DNA of 64,000 bases, taken from NCBI GenBank assembly GCA_020152595.1, contig JAIGNY010004296.1, positions 238,501-302,500 on the forward strand, given 5' to 3'. Made by a program: the position numbers and the translations under genes. This document shows, piece by piece, positions 1 to 11,215 of the stretch. This DNA comes from Chiridota heheva. Its lineage: Eukaryota > Echinodermata > Holothuroidea > Apodida > Chiridotidae. The notes under the pieces were generated by a model. The model saw only the letters and a program-made list of their open reading frames with translations. It ran no database searches and was not told where the DNA came from. The first letter of the stretch is position 1; every line of letters starts with the position of its first letter.

Positions 1-1909
1 CCCTGGCTGGCTAAGCTAATGCTATGAGTGCTAGACCACGGAGGTCTAGTAAAGCAGGACCCCTGGCTGGCTAAGCTAATGCTATAAGTGCTAGACCACA
101 GAGGTCTTGTAAAGCAGGACCCCTGGCTGGCTAAGCTAATGCTATGAGTGCTAGACCACGGAGGTCTTGTAAAGCAGGACCCCTGGCTGGCTGAGCTAAT
201 GCTATGAGTGCTAGACCACGGAGGTCTGGTAAAGCAGGACCCCTGGCTGGCTAAGCTAATGCTATGAGTGCTAGACCACGGAGGTCTTGTAAAGCTGGAC
301 CCCTGGCTGGCTAAGCTAATGCTATGAGTGCTAGACCACGGAGGTCTTGTAAAGCAGGACCCCTGGCTTGCTAAGCTAATGCTATGAGTGCTAGACCACG
401 GAGGTCTTGTAAAGCAGGACCCCTGGCTGGCTAAGCTAATGCTATGAGTGCTAGACCACGGAGGTCTGGTAAAGCAGGACCCCTGTCTTGCTAAGCTAAT
501 GCTATGAGTGCTAGACCACGGAGGTCTTGTAAAGCAGGACCCCTGGCTGGCTAAGCTAATGCTATGAGTGCTAGACCACGGAGGTCTAGTAAAGCAGGAC
601 CCCTGGCTTGCTGAGCTAATGCTATGAGCGCTAGACCACGGAGGTCTTGTAAAGCAGGACCCCTGGCTGGCTAAGCTAATGCTATGAGTGCTAGACCACG
701 GAGGTCTTGTAAAGCAGGACCCCTGGCTTGCTAAGCTAATGCTATGAGTGCTAGACCACGGAGGTCTTGTAAAGCAGGACCCCAGGCTGGCTAAGCTAAT
801 GCTATGAGTGTTTGACCACAAAGGTCTTGTAAAGCAGGAACCCTGGCTGGCTAAGCTAATGCTATGAGTGCTTGACCACAAAGGTCTTGTAAAGCAGGAC
901 CCCTGGCTGGCTAAGCTAATGCTATGAGTGCTAGACCACGCAGGTCTGTAAAGCAGGACCCCTGTCTTGCTAAGCTAATGCTATGAGTGCTAGACCACGG
1001 AGGTCTTGTAAAGCAGGACCCCAGGCTGGCTAAGCTAATGCTATAAGTGCTAGACCATGGAGGTCTTGTAAAGCAGGACCCCTGGCTTGCTAAGCTAATG
1101 CTAGAGTGCTAGACCACGGAGGTCTGGTAAAGCAGGACCCCTGGCTTGCTAAGCTAATGCTATGAGTGCTAGACCACGGAGGTCTTGTAAAGCAGGACCC
1201 CTGTCTTGCTAAGCTAATGCTATGAGTGCTAGACCATGGAGGTCTTGTAAAGCAGGACCCCTGGCTGGCTAAGCTAATGCTATGAGTGCTAGACCACGGA
1301 GGTCTTGTAAAGCAGGACCCCTGTCTTGCTAAGCTAATGCTATGAGTGCTAGACCACGGAGGTCTTGTAAAGCAGGACCCCTGGCTTGCTAAGCTAATGC
1401 TATGAGTGCTAGACCACAGAGATCTTGTAAAGCAGGACCCCTGGCTTGCTAAGCTAATGCTATGAGTGCTAGACCACAGAGATCTTGTAAAGCTGGACCC
1501 CTGGCTTGCTAAGCTAATGCTATGAGTGCTAGACCACGGAGGTCTTGTAAAGCAGGACCCCTGGCTGGCTAAGCTAATGCTATGAGTGCTACACCACGAA
1601 GGTCTTGTAAAGCTGGACCCCTGGCTTGCTAAGCTAATGCTATGAGCGCTAGACCACGGAGGTCTAGTAAAGCTGGACCCCTGGCTGGCTAAGCTAATGC
1701 TATGAGTGCTAGACCACGGAGGTCTGGTAAAGCAGGACCCCTGTCTTGCTAAGCTAATGCTAGAGTGCTAGACTACGCAGGTCTGTAAAGCAGGACCCCT
1801 GTCTTGCTAAGCTAATGCTATGAGCGCTAGACCACGGAGGTCTTGTAAAGCAGGACACCTGGCTTGCTAAGCTAATGCTATGAGTGCTAGACCACGGAGG
1901 TCTTGTAAA
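1..1909. repeat. 60-bp satellite array, about 32 copies
   Basis: A 60-bp unit repeats head to tail from base 1, so the array probably continues to the left of the window. Units start CCCTGGCTGGCTAAGCTAAT and carry the near-palindrome AGACCACGGAGGTCT. Copies differ at a few recurrent positions (GGCTGG/GGCTTG/GTCTTG; CTTGT/CTAGT/CTGGT), and a few have lost one or two bases, which shifts the register near 950 and 1,100. The array stops abruptly at about 1,909. No open frame looks coding. Confidence 0.97.
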
Positions 1910-2452
1910 GATGAATTTATAGATGAATAGAAACCACATCAAATGATATTTGTATTCAAGGTCTTCTAGTAAAAAAACCAACACATACTTTCCATCAATT
2001 GATCAATAAATTACATCTCTTTCTTTACAACTCTTTTTCAAAGCTTTTAATTACACTAAAAGCATCAAACATTATCATTTTACTCTTATTCAAGTTCATT
2101 TCAAAAATTTCATTTTGTTGCCTAAGTCAAAGATATTTATAAAAGCCTGATTTAAACATATCTTGTGTTCCCTTGCAAGCCTTAAACTCAATGCTATTTG
2201 TGAATGTTCGTACCACTTTTGAAAAGAGAGAAATGAATAATAACTAAAATAGATTGATGTAAAAGAAACTCCCATTCAATCAGCCCCATATGTACTGTAT
2301 TGTTAATAATTTATTACAGCAATATATGCCTAGGTAAAGCCGTGCCCTCTCTATTCTTGTGTTCACAGCTTAAAATGAACAACCTTTATCACATTATAAT
2401 ACAATACCAGACAGCGGATACCTAACATACATGCACTGAACAAAATGCAAGA
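1910..2452. other. unassigned AT-rich DNA
   Basis: Single-copy-looking AT-rich sequence between the satellite and the next repeat array. I see no coding frame, RNA gene or clear repeat. Confidence 0.5.
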
Positions 2453-3720
2453 ACCAGAACCAAAACGCTTTGTGATTCCGATGCTTTTTTTATATCCTGA
2501 TTGATTGGTAAGTTTTGTATCAACTGTCATGCATATCATGAAATATTTGTTCTATGATATTCATAAGCCACACGTACCCTGTTGTCAACCGTTTTATTGA
2601 TCTGCATGAATGCAGATCAATAAAAAGCTTGACAGCAATTAGCATTTGCACAATAACTGACAATGTAATCATGGCAAGTATGATGTAAAAATAGTTGCTC
2701 ATTTATCCTATTTCAAGAATTTTTCAGTAAGCCCCGCCTACACATTAATTCATAACATCACTAATACAACATTAGAACATACATAAAGACCATAACCCAT
2801 CTGTATACTGTACATGTGGCATTAATACGATATACCGTTCATGAGATATGGTGTTTACACTGTCACATATGATTAAGCCACGCCCACCATGCATATTAAT
2901 GACATCTGTTGATAACATAAGCTTGTACACAATAACCAACAATATTATCATACCCAGTTGCTCACTTATCACTTTTTATAAATATTCACATTAAGCCCCG
3001 CCCACTTATTGATATGCTTGTCATTACCACTAAAAACAATAGGGTACATCTATAGATCATGGGCTATCTGTGTACCATATCTGACGTGAATCCAGTTCAT
3101 AGTTCTTGAGATATCATGTTTACAAGTTTTTTGTTTACAAAATCAAATTAAGCCTTGCCCACTGTGCATATTAAAAGTCGACGTTTTTATACCATGAACA
3201 TGTACACACTAGCTAACATCATCATTATGATAAATTAAACAAAACAGACATGATTTGTAAAATATGAGCATTTCCAGATTTTTACATTTAAGTCTTGCCT
3301 TACTCATTAATATGCATGGAATCACCACCAAAAACAATAGGGCACATCTACGAACCATGGGCTAACTGTGTACTAAATGAATCCAGTTTACCATTCTTGA
3401 GATACCGGGTTTACAAGCTCTTTTCAGAAAATCATATTAAGCCTCACCCACTATGCATATTAATGAAATTCAGTTTTTACACAATGAACATGTACACACC
3501 AGCAAACATCATCATTGTACCAAATATGAAACAAAACAGACGTGCAATTGTTAAAATATGAGCTTTCCAGATTTTTACATTAAGCCCTGCCTACTCATTA
3601 GTATGCATGACATCACCATCAAAAACGATAGGGCACATCTACAGACCATCGGTTATCTGTGTAGCACATATGACATTAATCCATTAATTGTACCGTTTGT
3701 TCTTGAGATATTGCATTTAC
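2453..3720. repeat. array A: four diverged ~290-bp tandem units
   Basis: Four diverged units, each with the core AAGCCCCGCCYACTCATTAA, then TATGCATGACATCACCA, a block AAAAACAATAGGGCACATCTA and a run ending near GTTTACAAGCTC. Unit starts fall near 2,730, 2,995, 3,291 and 3,583. The same family, in the same order and with the same leading sequence (AACCAGAACCAAAACGCTTT), recurs at 15.8-17.0 kb. Short open frames inside are accidental. Confidence 0.8.
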
Positions 3721-3783
3721 GAGCTTAGCCATCATAAACACACACACATACATACAGTACACACACACGCCATCATGATCGCA

Positions 3784-4239
3784 TAGGTTTTAAAAGCTTT
3801 TAAACGTGACTTGAAGACATTCCTTTTTAGACAGTATTTTAGTCATTACTCTTGATATTTATTCTCTCGTTTTACTTACAGATTTTTATACTTCTTAGCA
3901 TTTTTATAATTTCAGTTTTTCTAGATTTATTTTCACATGTATTTTTACTCTTTCTATCCCAAATTATATAATAACCTAAACTTTGCAACTTTATATTTTT
4001 AAGATCTTTACGCATTTAAACTTTTAAACTTGTTTTCCCTTGCTAGCTTTACATTATTCCTGTTGCCTTTATACTTTTATACTTTTTATCTTTTTTAACA
4101 TGTCGTATATCATCTATGTTTACATTATTCTTAAATTGTATGTATTTTATATTTTTATTTTGTAAAGCACTTAGAGCTTATTGTTAGAATAAGTGCTGTA
4201 GAAATAATATCTAATAATGATAATAATAATAATAGGTTC
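3784..4239 (+). mobile_element. LINE (CR1/L2-like) 3' end remnant
   Basis: The beginning translates, with breaks, to the end of a CR1-type reverse transcriptase ORF (FKRDLKTFLFRQYF). A 3' UTR follows with TTGTAAAGCACTTAGAGC, an imperfect hairpin and a terminal (TAATGA/TAA)n tail at 4,215-4,236. A similar 3' end (AAGCGCTTCGACTTATGGGA plus an AT-rich microsatellite tail) closes the better-preserved LINE at 46.8 kb. Only the last few hundred bases remain. A short CA-rich stretch lies just upstream at 3,740-3,775. Confidence 0.65.
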
Positions 4240-5389
4240 CTGATGCTATCGCAAGGGAATCGCAAGGGAACCAAAAAAATATGAAATTGTTTACCAAGTA
4301 ATATTTTAGGTGACTTTGACCTCACCTGCAAAGGTGGCACTGCTGTCTAAAAACATAGTGAAAGTTTCTCTATGAAATCAACAGTAAACAAGAATAATAT
4401 GGAATAAATCATGTACTTAGCATTTTGGCAGAATACAGATGCGCATTATACAGTCCGGTCAACGCTCCCAATTGGGAGATCTCCTGATTGGGAGATCGAG
4501 ACATGATCACTGACCATAGTTTACACCGTTGCTAATAAGTTCAGCCGCCAAACACTTGTTTGCTTTTCAAATTCCGTTCTTCTATAATTTTATAGCATGA
4601 ATAAATTTGCGACCTTAAAAATGATATTGAAATTAATACTTCTAAAACTGAAAATTATTTAGCGTATAACTTGAGGTTTTGCTGGTGACTTAAAATTTTA
4701 AAATTTGCTCACCAGAGACTATTGAAATGAATCAAAAGATTGCCGCAAAATTCCCTAGTGAAAGTCTAATTTGAGCTGGTAAAAATAGAGAAACTAATTT
4801 CATCGCTCTGTTGCACCTCTGGTGTTTGCTTTAAGGGGAAAAAATGACTGGTATCATTAAAAAGAAAATTGCACAAAAAATCTAAAAATGTAAAAAATCC
4901 TCCATTTTCATTCATTATTCACAAGAAAAACTACAAAAAATTGAGCATTTGACTTAATTTTGCCTAAAATTTGCATATTTATGTTGATGTTATCTTTATT
5001 TTGCCTTTTTTTTTTTTTTTTAAAGTTTGTCTTAGCATTCATATAAACCAAACTTGTAGTGATAGAAAACGAAAGGAAAGTTGTGAAAATTAATTTTGAA
5101 GAAAAAAAATAAAATAATTGCAGACATGTTTTGAACGATTAAAATGAGGTGAAATTGTACCCTCCCCCTTACAAAATTGTGCTTTAGTAATCTTTATCTG
5201 TAAGCAGATATTAAAAATGACTTGTAGACACAACTGAAATCAGGTTATAGTTCCACTACATCACATCCTCACATTCTTTTGAGTATTTTACTGAAGAATT
5301 TTGCAAATTAATTTGCAAAATGTACTACCTACCATATAATCTCCTTCCTACCAGTCTCTCTCATCTATCCCAGGTAGTATCCCTCCACC
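4240..5389. other. unassigned DNA with a 14-bp palindrome
   Basis: No gene is recognisable. The only local structure is a perfect 14-bp palindrome, CTCCCAATTGGGAG, at 4,465-4,478, followed by GATCTCC and a second copy of GATTGGGAGATC, which makes a small cluster of inverted repeats. Confidence 0.45.
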
Positions 5390-5670
5390 CTAATGCCATC
5401 TTTCCCTCTAATATCACCTCTCCAACCTAATAAAACCACCAACTTTCCCCATTGTTGCCATTTCTTGACCCTAGAGTCCTCTGTATCGACCACATCTCAC
5501 AATGATTCTCTGGCCCATACCACTCCTCCCTTATTTCTCAACCTCTCATTTTTACTTTTGCATCTTTCAAACACACAAGCAACATTTCAAACATTAATGT
5601 GACACATCAAAAGAAAGTTTATACAAATTTAAACATAAAATGATCTTGATGTTCATTTTCATTGATCAAC
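5390..5670. repeat. duplicated block X (copy 1)
   Basis: A pyrimidine-rich block (CCATTTCTTGACCCT, GTACCACTCCTCCCT, GCATCTTTCAAACACA) that recurs in diverged form at about 6,800-7,029. Both copies lead into sequence starting TCTTGATGTTC or TCTTGAAGTTC, directly before the 43/44-bp array and the 470-bp array respectively. Confidence 0.75.
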
Positions 5671-5689
5671 TTCTTGTTCTTCAGAAACC

Positions 5690-6730
5690 AGACATATATC
5701 TTACAGGAATAGAGCAAAAATTATTTGCTCACCCCCTATAAATTTTACAGAAATAGAGCAAAAATTATTTGCTCATCCCCTATATATTTTACAGGAATAG
5801 AGCAGAAATTATTAACTCATCCCCTATATATTTTACAGGAATAAAGCACAAATTATTTGCTCACCCCCTACATAATTTACTAAAATAGAGCAAAATATAT
5901 TTGCTCATCCCCTATATATTTTACAGGAATAGAGCAAAAATTATTTGCTCATCCCCTACATATTTTACAGGAATAGAGCAAAAATTATCAACTCATCCCC
6001 TATATATTTTACAGGAATAGAGCACAAATTATTTGCTCACCCCCCACATAATTTACAGGAATAGAGCAAAATATATTTGCTCATCCCCTATATATTTTAC
6101 AGGAATAGAGCAAAAATTATTTGCTCATCCCCTATTTATTTTACAGGAATAGAGCAAAAATTATTTGTTCAGCAAAAGAGCAAAAATTATTTGTTCATTC
6201 CTATATATTTTATTTAGAGCAAAGAAGGAATTTTACAGAAATAAAACAAAAAAATTTGCTCATTCCCTATATATTTTACAGGAATAGAGCAAAAATGATT
6301 TGCTCACCCCCTATATATTTTACAGGAATAGAGCAAAATTAAATTATTTTACAGGAATGGAGCAAAAATTGATCCCTATATATTTTACAGAAATAAAGCA
6401 AAAATTATTTGCTTATCCCCTATATATTTTAAAGGAATAGAGCAAAAAACTATTTGATCATCCCCTATTTATTTTACAGGAATAAAACACAAATTATTTG
6501 CTCATCCCTATATATTTCATAGGAGTTGGAGAAAAAATTATTCGCTCATCCCCTATATATTTTACAGGAATAGAGCACAAATTATTTGCTCATCCCCTAT
6601 ATATCTTACAGAAATTAGAACAAAAAATATTTGCTTATCCCCTACATATTTTACAGAAATAGAGCAAAAATTATTTGCTCATCCCCTATATATTTTACAG
6701 GAGTAAAGCAAAACTTATTTGCTCATCCCC
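5690..6730. repeat. 43/44-bp tandem array, about 24 copies
   Basis: The unit is built on TATTTTACAGGAATAGAGC followed by AAAAATTATTTGCTCATCCCC. Copies vary by substitution and partial deletion, and one internal part is rearranged (6,160-6,380). The core resembles the exon-like core of the 470-bp units that follow (TTTACAGGATTAAAAAAGG, then ACTCATCCTCACACC), which suggests that both arrays grew from one ancestral segment. The open frames in it simply reflect the repeat. Confidence 0.92.
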
Positions 6731-6799
6731 CCCCTCCCCTATTGCCAACTTTCATTAAATTTCTTCTGTCTGGTACCACCCCTCCCACCTCAGAAATCA

Positions 6800-7029
6800 C
6801 TATCCTCCCCGGTTAATGCCATTTCTTGACCCTTCAGTCCTCCGTATCAACCACTAGGACCACACCCCACAACATGTCACTCTCCCGTACCACTCCTCCC
6901 TCATACACTCTCACCTCTCATTTGCATCTTTCAAACACATCAGCAATATTTCAAACATTAAAATTGCTTATTGTGACACAGAAAAAGAAAGTTGACACAA
7001 ATTTAAAAACAAGATAAAACCATAAAAGT
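6800..7029. repeat. duplicated block X (copy 2)
   Basis: Diverged copy of 5,390-5,670, with matching order of the TTGACCC, CCACTCCTCCCT, CATCTTTCAAACACA and TTTCAAACATTAA motifs. It immediately precedes the 470-bp tandem array. Confidence 0.75.
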
Positions 7030-8912
7030 ATCTTGAAGTTCCTTTTAATTGAATTGAATTGGTCTTTACAGGATTAAAAAAGGTTTACTCATCCTCACAC
7101 CTGCCTCCATATGAGCAAACAATGGTAAGAGCTATACAGTTTAAAGTTGCACCATTTTTCATATTATACCACCTGCAGATATTAAACAACAAACACATCA
7201 AAGAAGAAAAACGAATTAATAAGGATTTTTTTCATATCAAATAGAAAAGAAAAAAAATGTAATTTAATATATTACTGAACCCTAAGCAACACCCAATTAC
7301 GATAGAATACAGGGAAATGTGGTAATGTAAGTATGTGTACGCACTTGTAAATTACAAATGAAAAGGATGTTATGTCAAAAAAAGGATCAGGGCATCTATA
7401 AACAGCAGTGCCCTAGCTTTGCCCCACCCCACCCCACATCAGAAAAAACAACAATATTATCGCATCACCCACATATACATATATGTGGGGATGAGATATT
7501 GTATCTTGAAGTTCCTTTTAATTGAATTGAATTGGTCTTTACAGGATTAGAAAAGGTTTACTCATCCTCACACCTGCCTCCTTACCAGCAAACAATGGTA
7601 AGAGCTATGCAGTTAAAACTTGCACCATTTTTCATATTATACCACCTGCAGATATTAAACAACAAACACATCAAAGATGAAAAACGAATTAATTAAGGAT
7701 TCTTTTCATATCAAAAAGAAAAAGAAAAAAAAGTGTAATTTAATATATTACTGAACCCTAAGCAACACTCAATTATGATAGAATACAGGGAAATGTGGTC
7801 ATGTAAGCATGTGTACGCAATTGTAAATTACAAACAAAAAGGATGTTAGGTAAAAAAGAGGATCAGGGTCACCTATAGACAGCAGTGCCCTAGCTTTGCC
7901 CCGCCCCACCCCACATCAGAAAAAAAACAATATTATTTCATCACCCACATATACATATATGTGGGGATGAGATATTGTATCTTAAAGTTCCTTTTAATGG
8001 AATTGAATTGGTCTTTACAGGATTAAAAAAAGGTTTACTCATCCTCACACCTGCCTCCATACGAGCAAACAATGGTAAGAGCTATACAGTTTAAAGTTGC
8101 ACCATTTTTCATATTATACCACCTGCAGATATCAAACAATGCATCAAAGAAGAAAAACAAATTAATAAGGATTCTTTTCATATCAAAAAGAAAAAGAAAT
8201 GTAATTTATAATATTACTGAACCCTAAGCAACATCCAATTACGATAGGATACAGGGAAATGTGGTCATGTAAGCATGTGTACGCAATTGTAAATTACAAA
8301 CAAAAAGGATGTTAGGTCAAGAAGTGGATCAGGGCTCCTATAAACAGCAGTGCCCTAGCTTTGCCTAATCCCACCCCTTATCAGAAATCAACAATATTAT
8401 CGCATCACCCACATATACATATATGTGGGGATGAGATATTGTATCTTGAAGTTCCTTTTAATAGAATTGAATTGGTCTTTACAGGATTTAAAAAAGTTTA
8501 CTCATCCTCACACCTGCCTCCATACGAGCAAACAATGGTAAGAGCTATACAGATTAAAGTTGCACCATTTTTCATATTATACCACCTGCAGATATTAAAC
8601 AACAAACACATCAAAGAAGAAAAACGAATTAATAAGGATTCTTTTCATATCAAATAGAAAAGAAATAAAATGTAATTTAATATAGTACTGAACCCTAAGT
8701 AACACCCAATTACGATAGGATACAGGGAAATGTGGTAATGTAATCATGTGTACGCAATTGTAAATTACAAATGAAAAAGATGTTAGGTCAAAAAGAGGAT
8801 CAGGGCACCCATAAACAGCAGTGCCCTATCTTCGCCCCGCCCCACCCCACATCAGAAAACAACAATATCATCTCATCACCCACATATACATATATTTGGG
8901 GATGAGATATTG
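7030..8912. repeat. ~470-bp tandem array, four copies
   Basis: Four head-to-tail units start TCTTGAAGTTCC near 7,031, 7,503, 7,980 and 8,444 (spacings of about 472, 477 and 464 bp). Each unit contains a hairpin-forming CCCACATATACATATATGTG element. Each also contains an exon-like core of about 53 bp, bounded by GGTCTTTACAG upstream and by ATG|GTAAGAGC downstream. Copies are very similar, with small indels in the A-rich parts. There is no conserved long open frame, so I do not call a gene. Confidence 0.93.
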
Positions 8913-9389
8913 TAGTCACTTTGCTGTATAGGCAAATAACTGCCTATACATCCTACACTATATGGCCACCCCCCATGATATTAGAGGGGCTGGTGGGGCC
9001 CACCAGAGGGTCTCATATGATGACCTCATATTAGAGGTTAGTAGTCATAAGTTTTGCATCTGTCCCTGGGGTTTGTGTGTGTGTGGGTGTGCGCATGCGT
9101 GTGTGTGCACATGTGTGCGTATGCAGCAATTAATTTTGTGTTACTTATAACTAGAAAAACCGTAATACACAAATGAACCAAAATTGGTGGAGGGGTAACC
9201 CTGGCTCAAAACTTCTGTCTCCAAGGTTTTGGGGTATAAAGGTCAAATGAAACAAGTTTTTGGTGATGGCTGTATCTTTTGAAGAAATTATTTGGCATCT
9301 TTACAAATTGCATAGGTGGGTAGCGTCTAACATTCTAACAAAAATTAGAAATAATTGGAGGTCAAAAGGTCAGATTCCGTAGCATCTCT
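8913..9389. other. unassigned DNA with a short GT-rich tract
   Basis: No coding sequence is recognised. A short GTGTGTGTG-rich stretch lies at about 9,075-9,125. Confidence 0.45.
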
Positions 9390-9687
9390 TCTTCCAGAAA
9401 ACTTCAAATTTCCGGGAATCTCCTTCAATTTTTGGGAAATTTCCTTCATTTTAGGACAATTTTCTTAAATTTTCTTCATTTTTGGAATATTTCCTTTATT
9501 TTTGGAATATTTTCTTCATTTTCATGAAATTTGCTTCAAATTTTGGAAAATTTTGTTCATTTTCGGAAAATCATCTTCTTATTTGGAAAAGTTTTCATTT
9601 TTGAAAAATGTTGCCAAATTTCATCAAACTTTCCAATAATTTTATGATGCCCCCCTTTACAAATAGTTTTGGACTGTCACAAGAGAC
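9390..9687. repeat. old dispersed repeat R, left part (split by a MITE)
   Basis: A run of irregular units like TTTTCTTCATTTTTGGAAAA, ending ATGATGCCCCCCTTTACAAA. The family continues after the inserted MITE at 10,747-10,830 (GTAGGTTTGTTGGGACAAA). An uninterrupted homologous copy lies at 63,245-63,590. Confidence 0.75.
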
Positions 9688-10738
9688 TAGAGCTGTGAAC
9701 GTTTAGGGATTTTAGTAAACGTGTACACGCCAAAAAAAGCGAGCGTGTATCGTGTGCACGAGTTTAGTACCGTAATTTTCAAAAATACACCAAAATTGCT
9801 CCAAAACTACGAGGAGAAGTAAAAAAAATCGCGCAACTAGTATGGCAAAAGTACTGGCTGCATTGCCAAAATAGACGCTGAGTTTTGCTTTCAAAATCGT
9901 AAAAAGTTTACTTCTACGGTACAAATCATCATTTTTATGGAAAATATGCATAGAAATTCAGTTTAGAAAGAACAGATAACTTCCTTTCAATGTCATTTAA
10001 ACTCAACATCGCGTAACTTGTTGGTCCTATTCGCTACGGCTTTCAAAGTTCTGTGAAAATCTTGCATACTGAGGCCTTTGATATACCTCGCCGTAAAACA
10101 TTTCAAAACTACCCCACCACCACCAGGAAGTTCTGAAATAATAGTCCTCTCGAAAAAATGGCCGCCTTCTTTGCGAAGCATGCAGAATTTCAGCTTTGTT
10201 AAAACCTTTTTCTGTTTATTTATTATGCAATATTTTTTCTTTCTTGCAAAATTTATTTGACTCGTCAGGTAATATTTACATGTAAATGTACTGATTGTCA
10301 CGATTCAAGTGTTTTTTGGTCGATGAAACGGGCCTTGATTGCGTGGGATTTAAAGCCTTTTGGCCTAACGTTAGGCCTATTGTTACTAGTTTCACTGTTT
10401 ACTGCTGCACATTCGCGGTGCATTTTACAAGTTAGATTACTCAGATTTCGGCGAAATTAAAGTGCATAACATCCCCATTTATTGGTGATTACTGCGCATT
10501 TGTGATTCGCACATTTAAAAAAGATTATGCTAATCGGGTTTACAGTTTGTAAAAAATCATTGATTGGAATTTTGTCAGCCGAATGTGTGTGTGATTTGAA
10601 TCATGAATATTGATTTTCAACGGCAAGACACTAGGCCTATAATGTATGAAAAAACGATTACTCGCAATGAAGTATTTAGTAAACGTTTACAAGATTTGCG
10701 AGCGTGTAGCGAGTACACGCTAAACGGTCACAGCTCTA
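9688..10738. mobile_element. hAT-like non-autonomous DNA transposon (MITE), 1,051 bp
   Basis: The element starts TAGAGCTGTGAACGTTTA and ends in the inverted form (TAAACGGTCACAGCTCTA). It is flanked on both sides by the perfect 8-bp direct repeat CAAGAGAC (9,680-9,687 and 10,739-10,746). An 8-bp target duplication together with a TAGAGNTGTGA terminus is the hallmark of the hAT superfamily. Subterminal motifs around GTAAACGTNTAC and GCGAGCGTGTA occur near both ends. There is no transposase. The 102-residue minus-strand frame at 9,993-10,301 has no recognisable domain. The element sits inside repeat R. Confidence 0.9.
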
Positions 10739-10746
10739 CAAGAGAC

Positions 10747-10830
10747 TCATACATTTTTGTAGGTTTGTTGGGACAAAAATAAAATCTGGCCCCCCAGTAT
10801 CAAATATCTTCCTACTTAATACTTTACTCT
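10747..10830. repeat. old dispersed repeat R, right part
   Basis: Continuation of repeat R after the hAT-like insertion: TTTGTTGGGACAAAAATAAA, then ATCAAATATCTT. It corresponds to 63,525-63,590, where no transposon is present. Confidence 0.7.
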
Positions 10831-11215
10831 AGACCTTTTCATATAGGAATCGGTAATTTCAGGGAATCTAATGGAAAAAATGTCACATGGCCAAATTTCA
10901 CGTGTCCATAATGGACCAATCATATACTTGGGGAATCTTGTTGACCAAATACAGGGAAAATCCTGGCCATCTGCACAATTTAAGCAAGGTATGGGACCAA
11001 GTTTATGAAGCATTAAAAGTTTTCACCCGCACGTATCATACCTGTGTTATACGTAAAGGTAATACGTGGGCATTTTCCTGCTTACAATTTTTTCCTCAAA
11101 ACTGTACCTGATTGGTTGGGAAACAAAGGAAAAATTTCTCTAGCAATTGATTGGTCAAATTACTGACGTAATCACATTTGGCTAAAATCGTTTTGAAATG
11201 GTCTATACGAAAAAG
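10831..11215. repeat. dispersed repeat Q, copy 1
   Basis: A diverged match to 15,240-15,612. Shared anchors in order are GACCTTTTCA, ATGTGTCC or ACGTGTCC, GGGGAATC, GGGACCAAG, CTGATTGGTTG and AGCAATTGATTGGT. No coding content. Confidence 0.65.

Noticed and set aside
1-1909. CRISPR-like array
   Set aside because: Units are contiguous 60-bp repeats without unique spacers, in a eukaryotic context.
9993-10301. Transposase or captured gene inside the hAT-like element
   Set aside because: The 102-residue frame has no hAT catalytic or dimerisation motif and no splice support.
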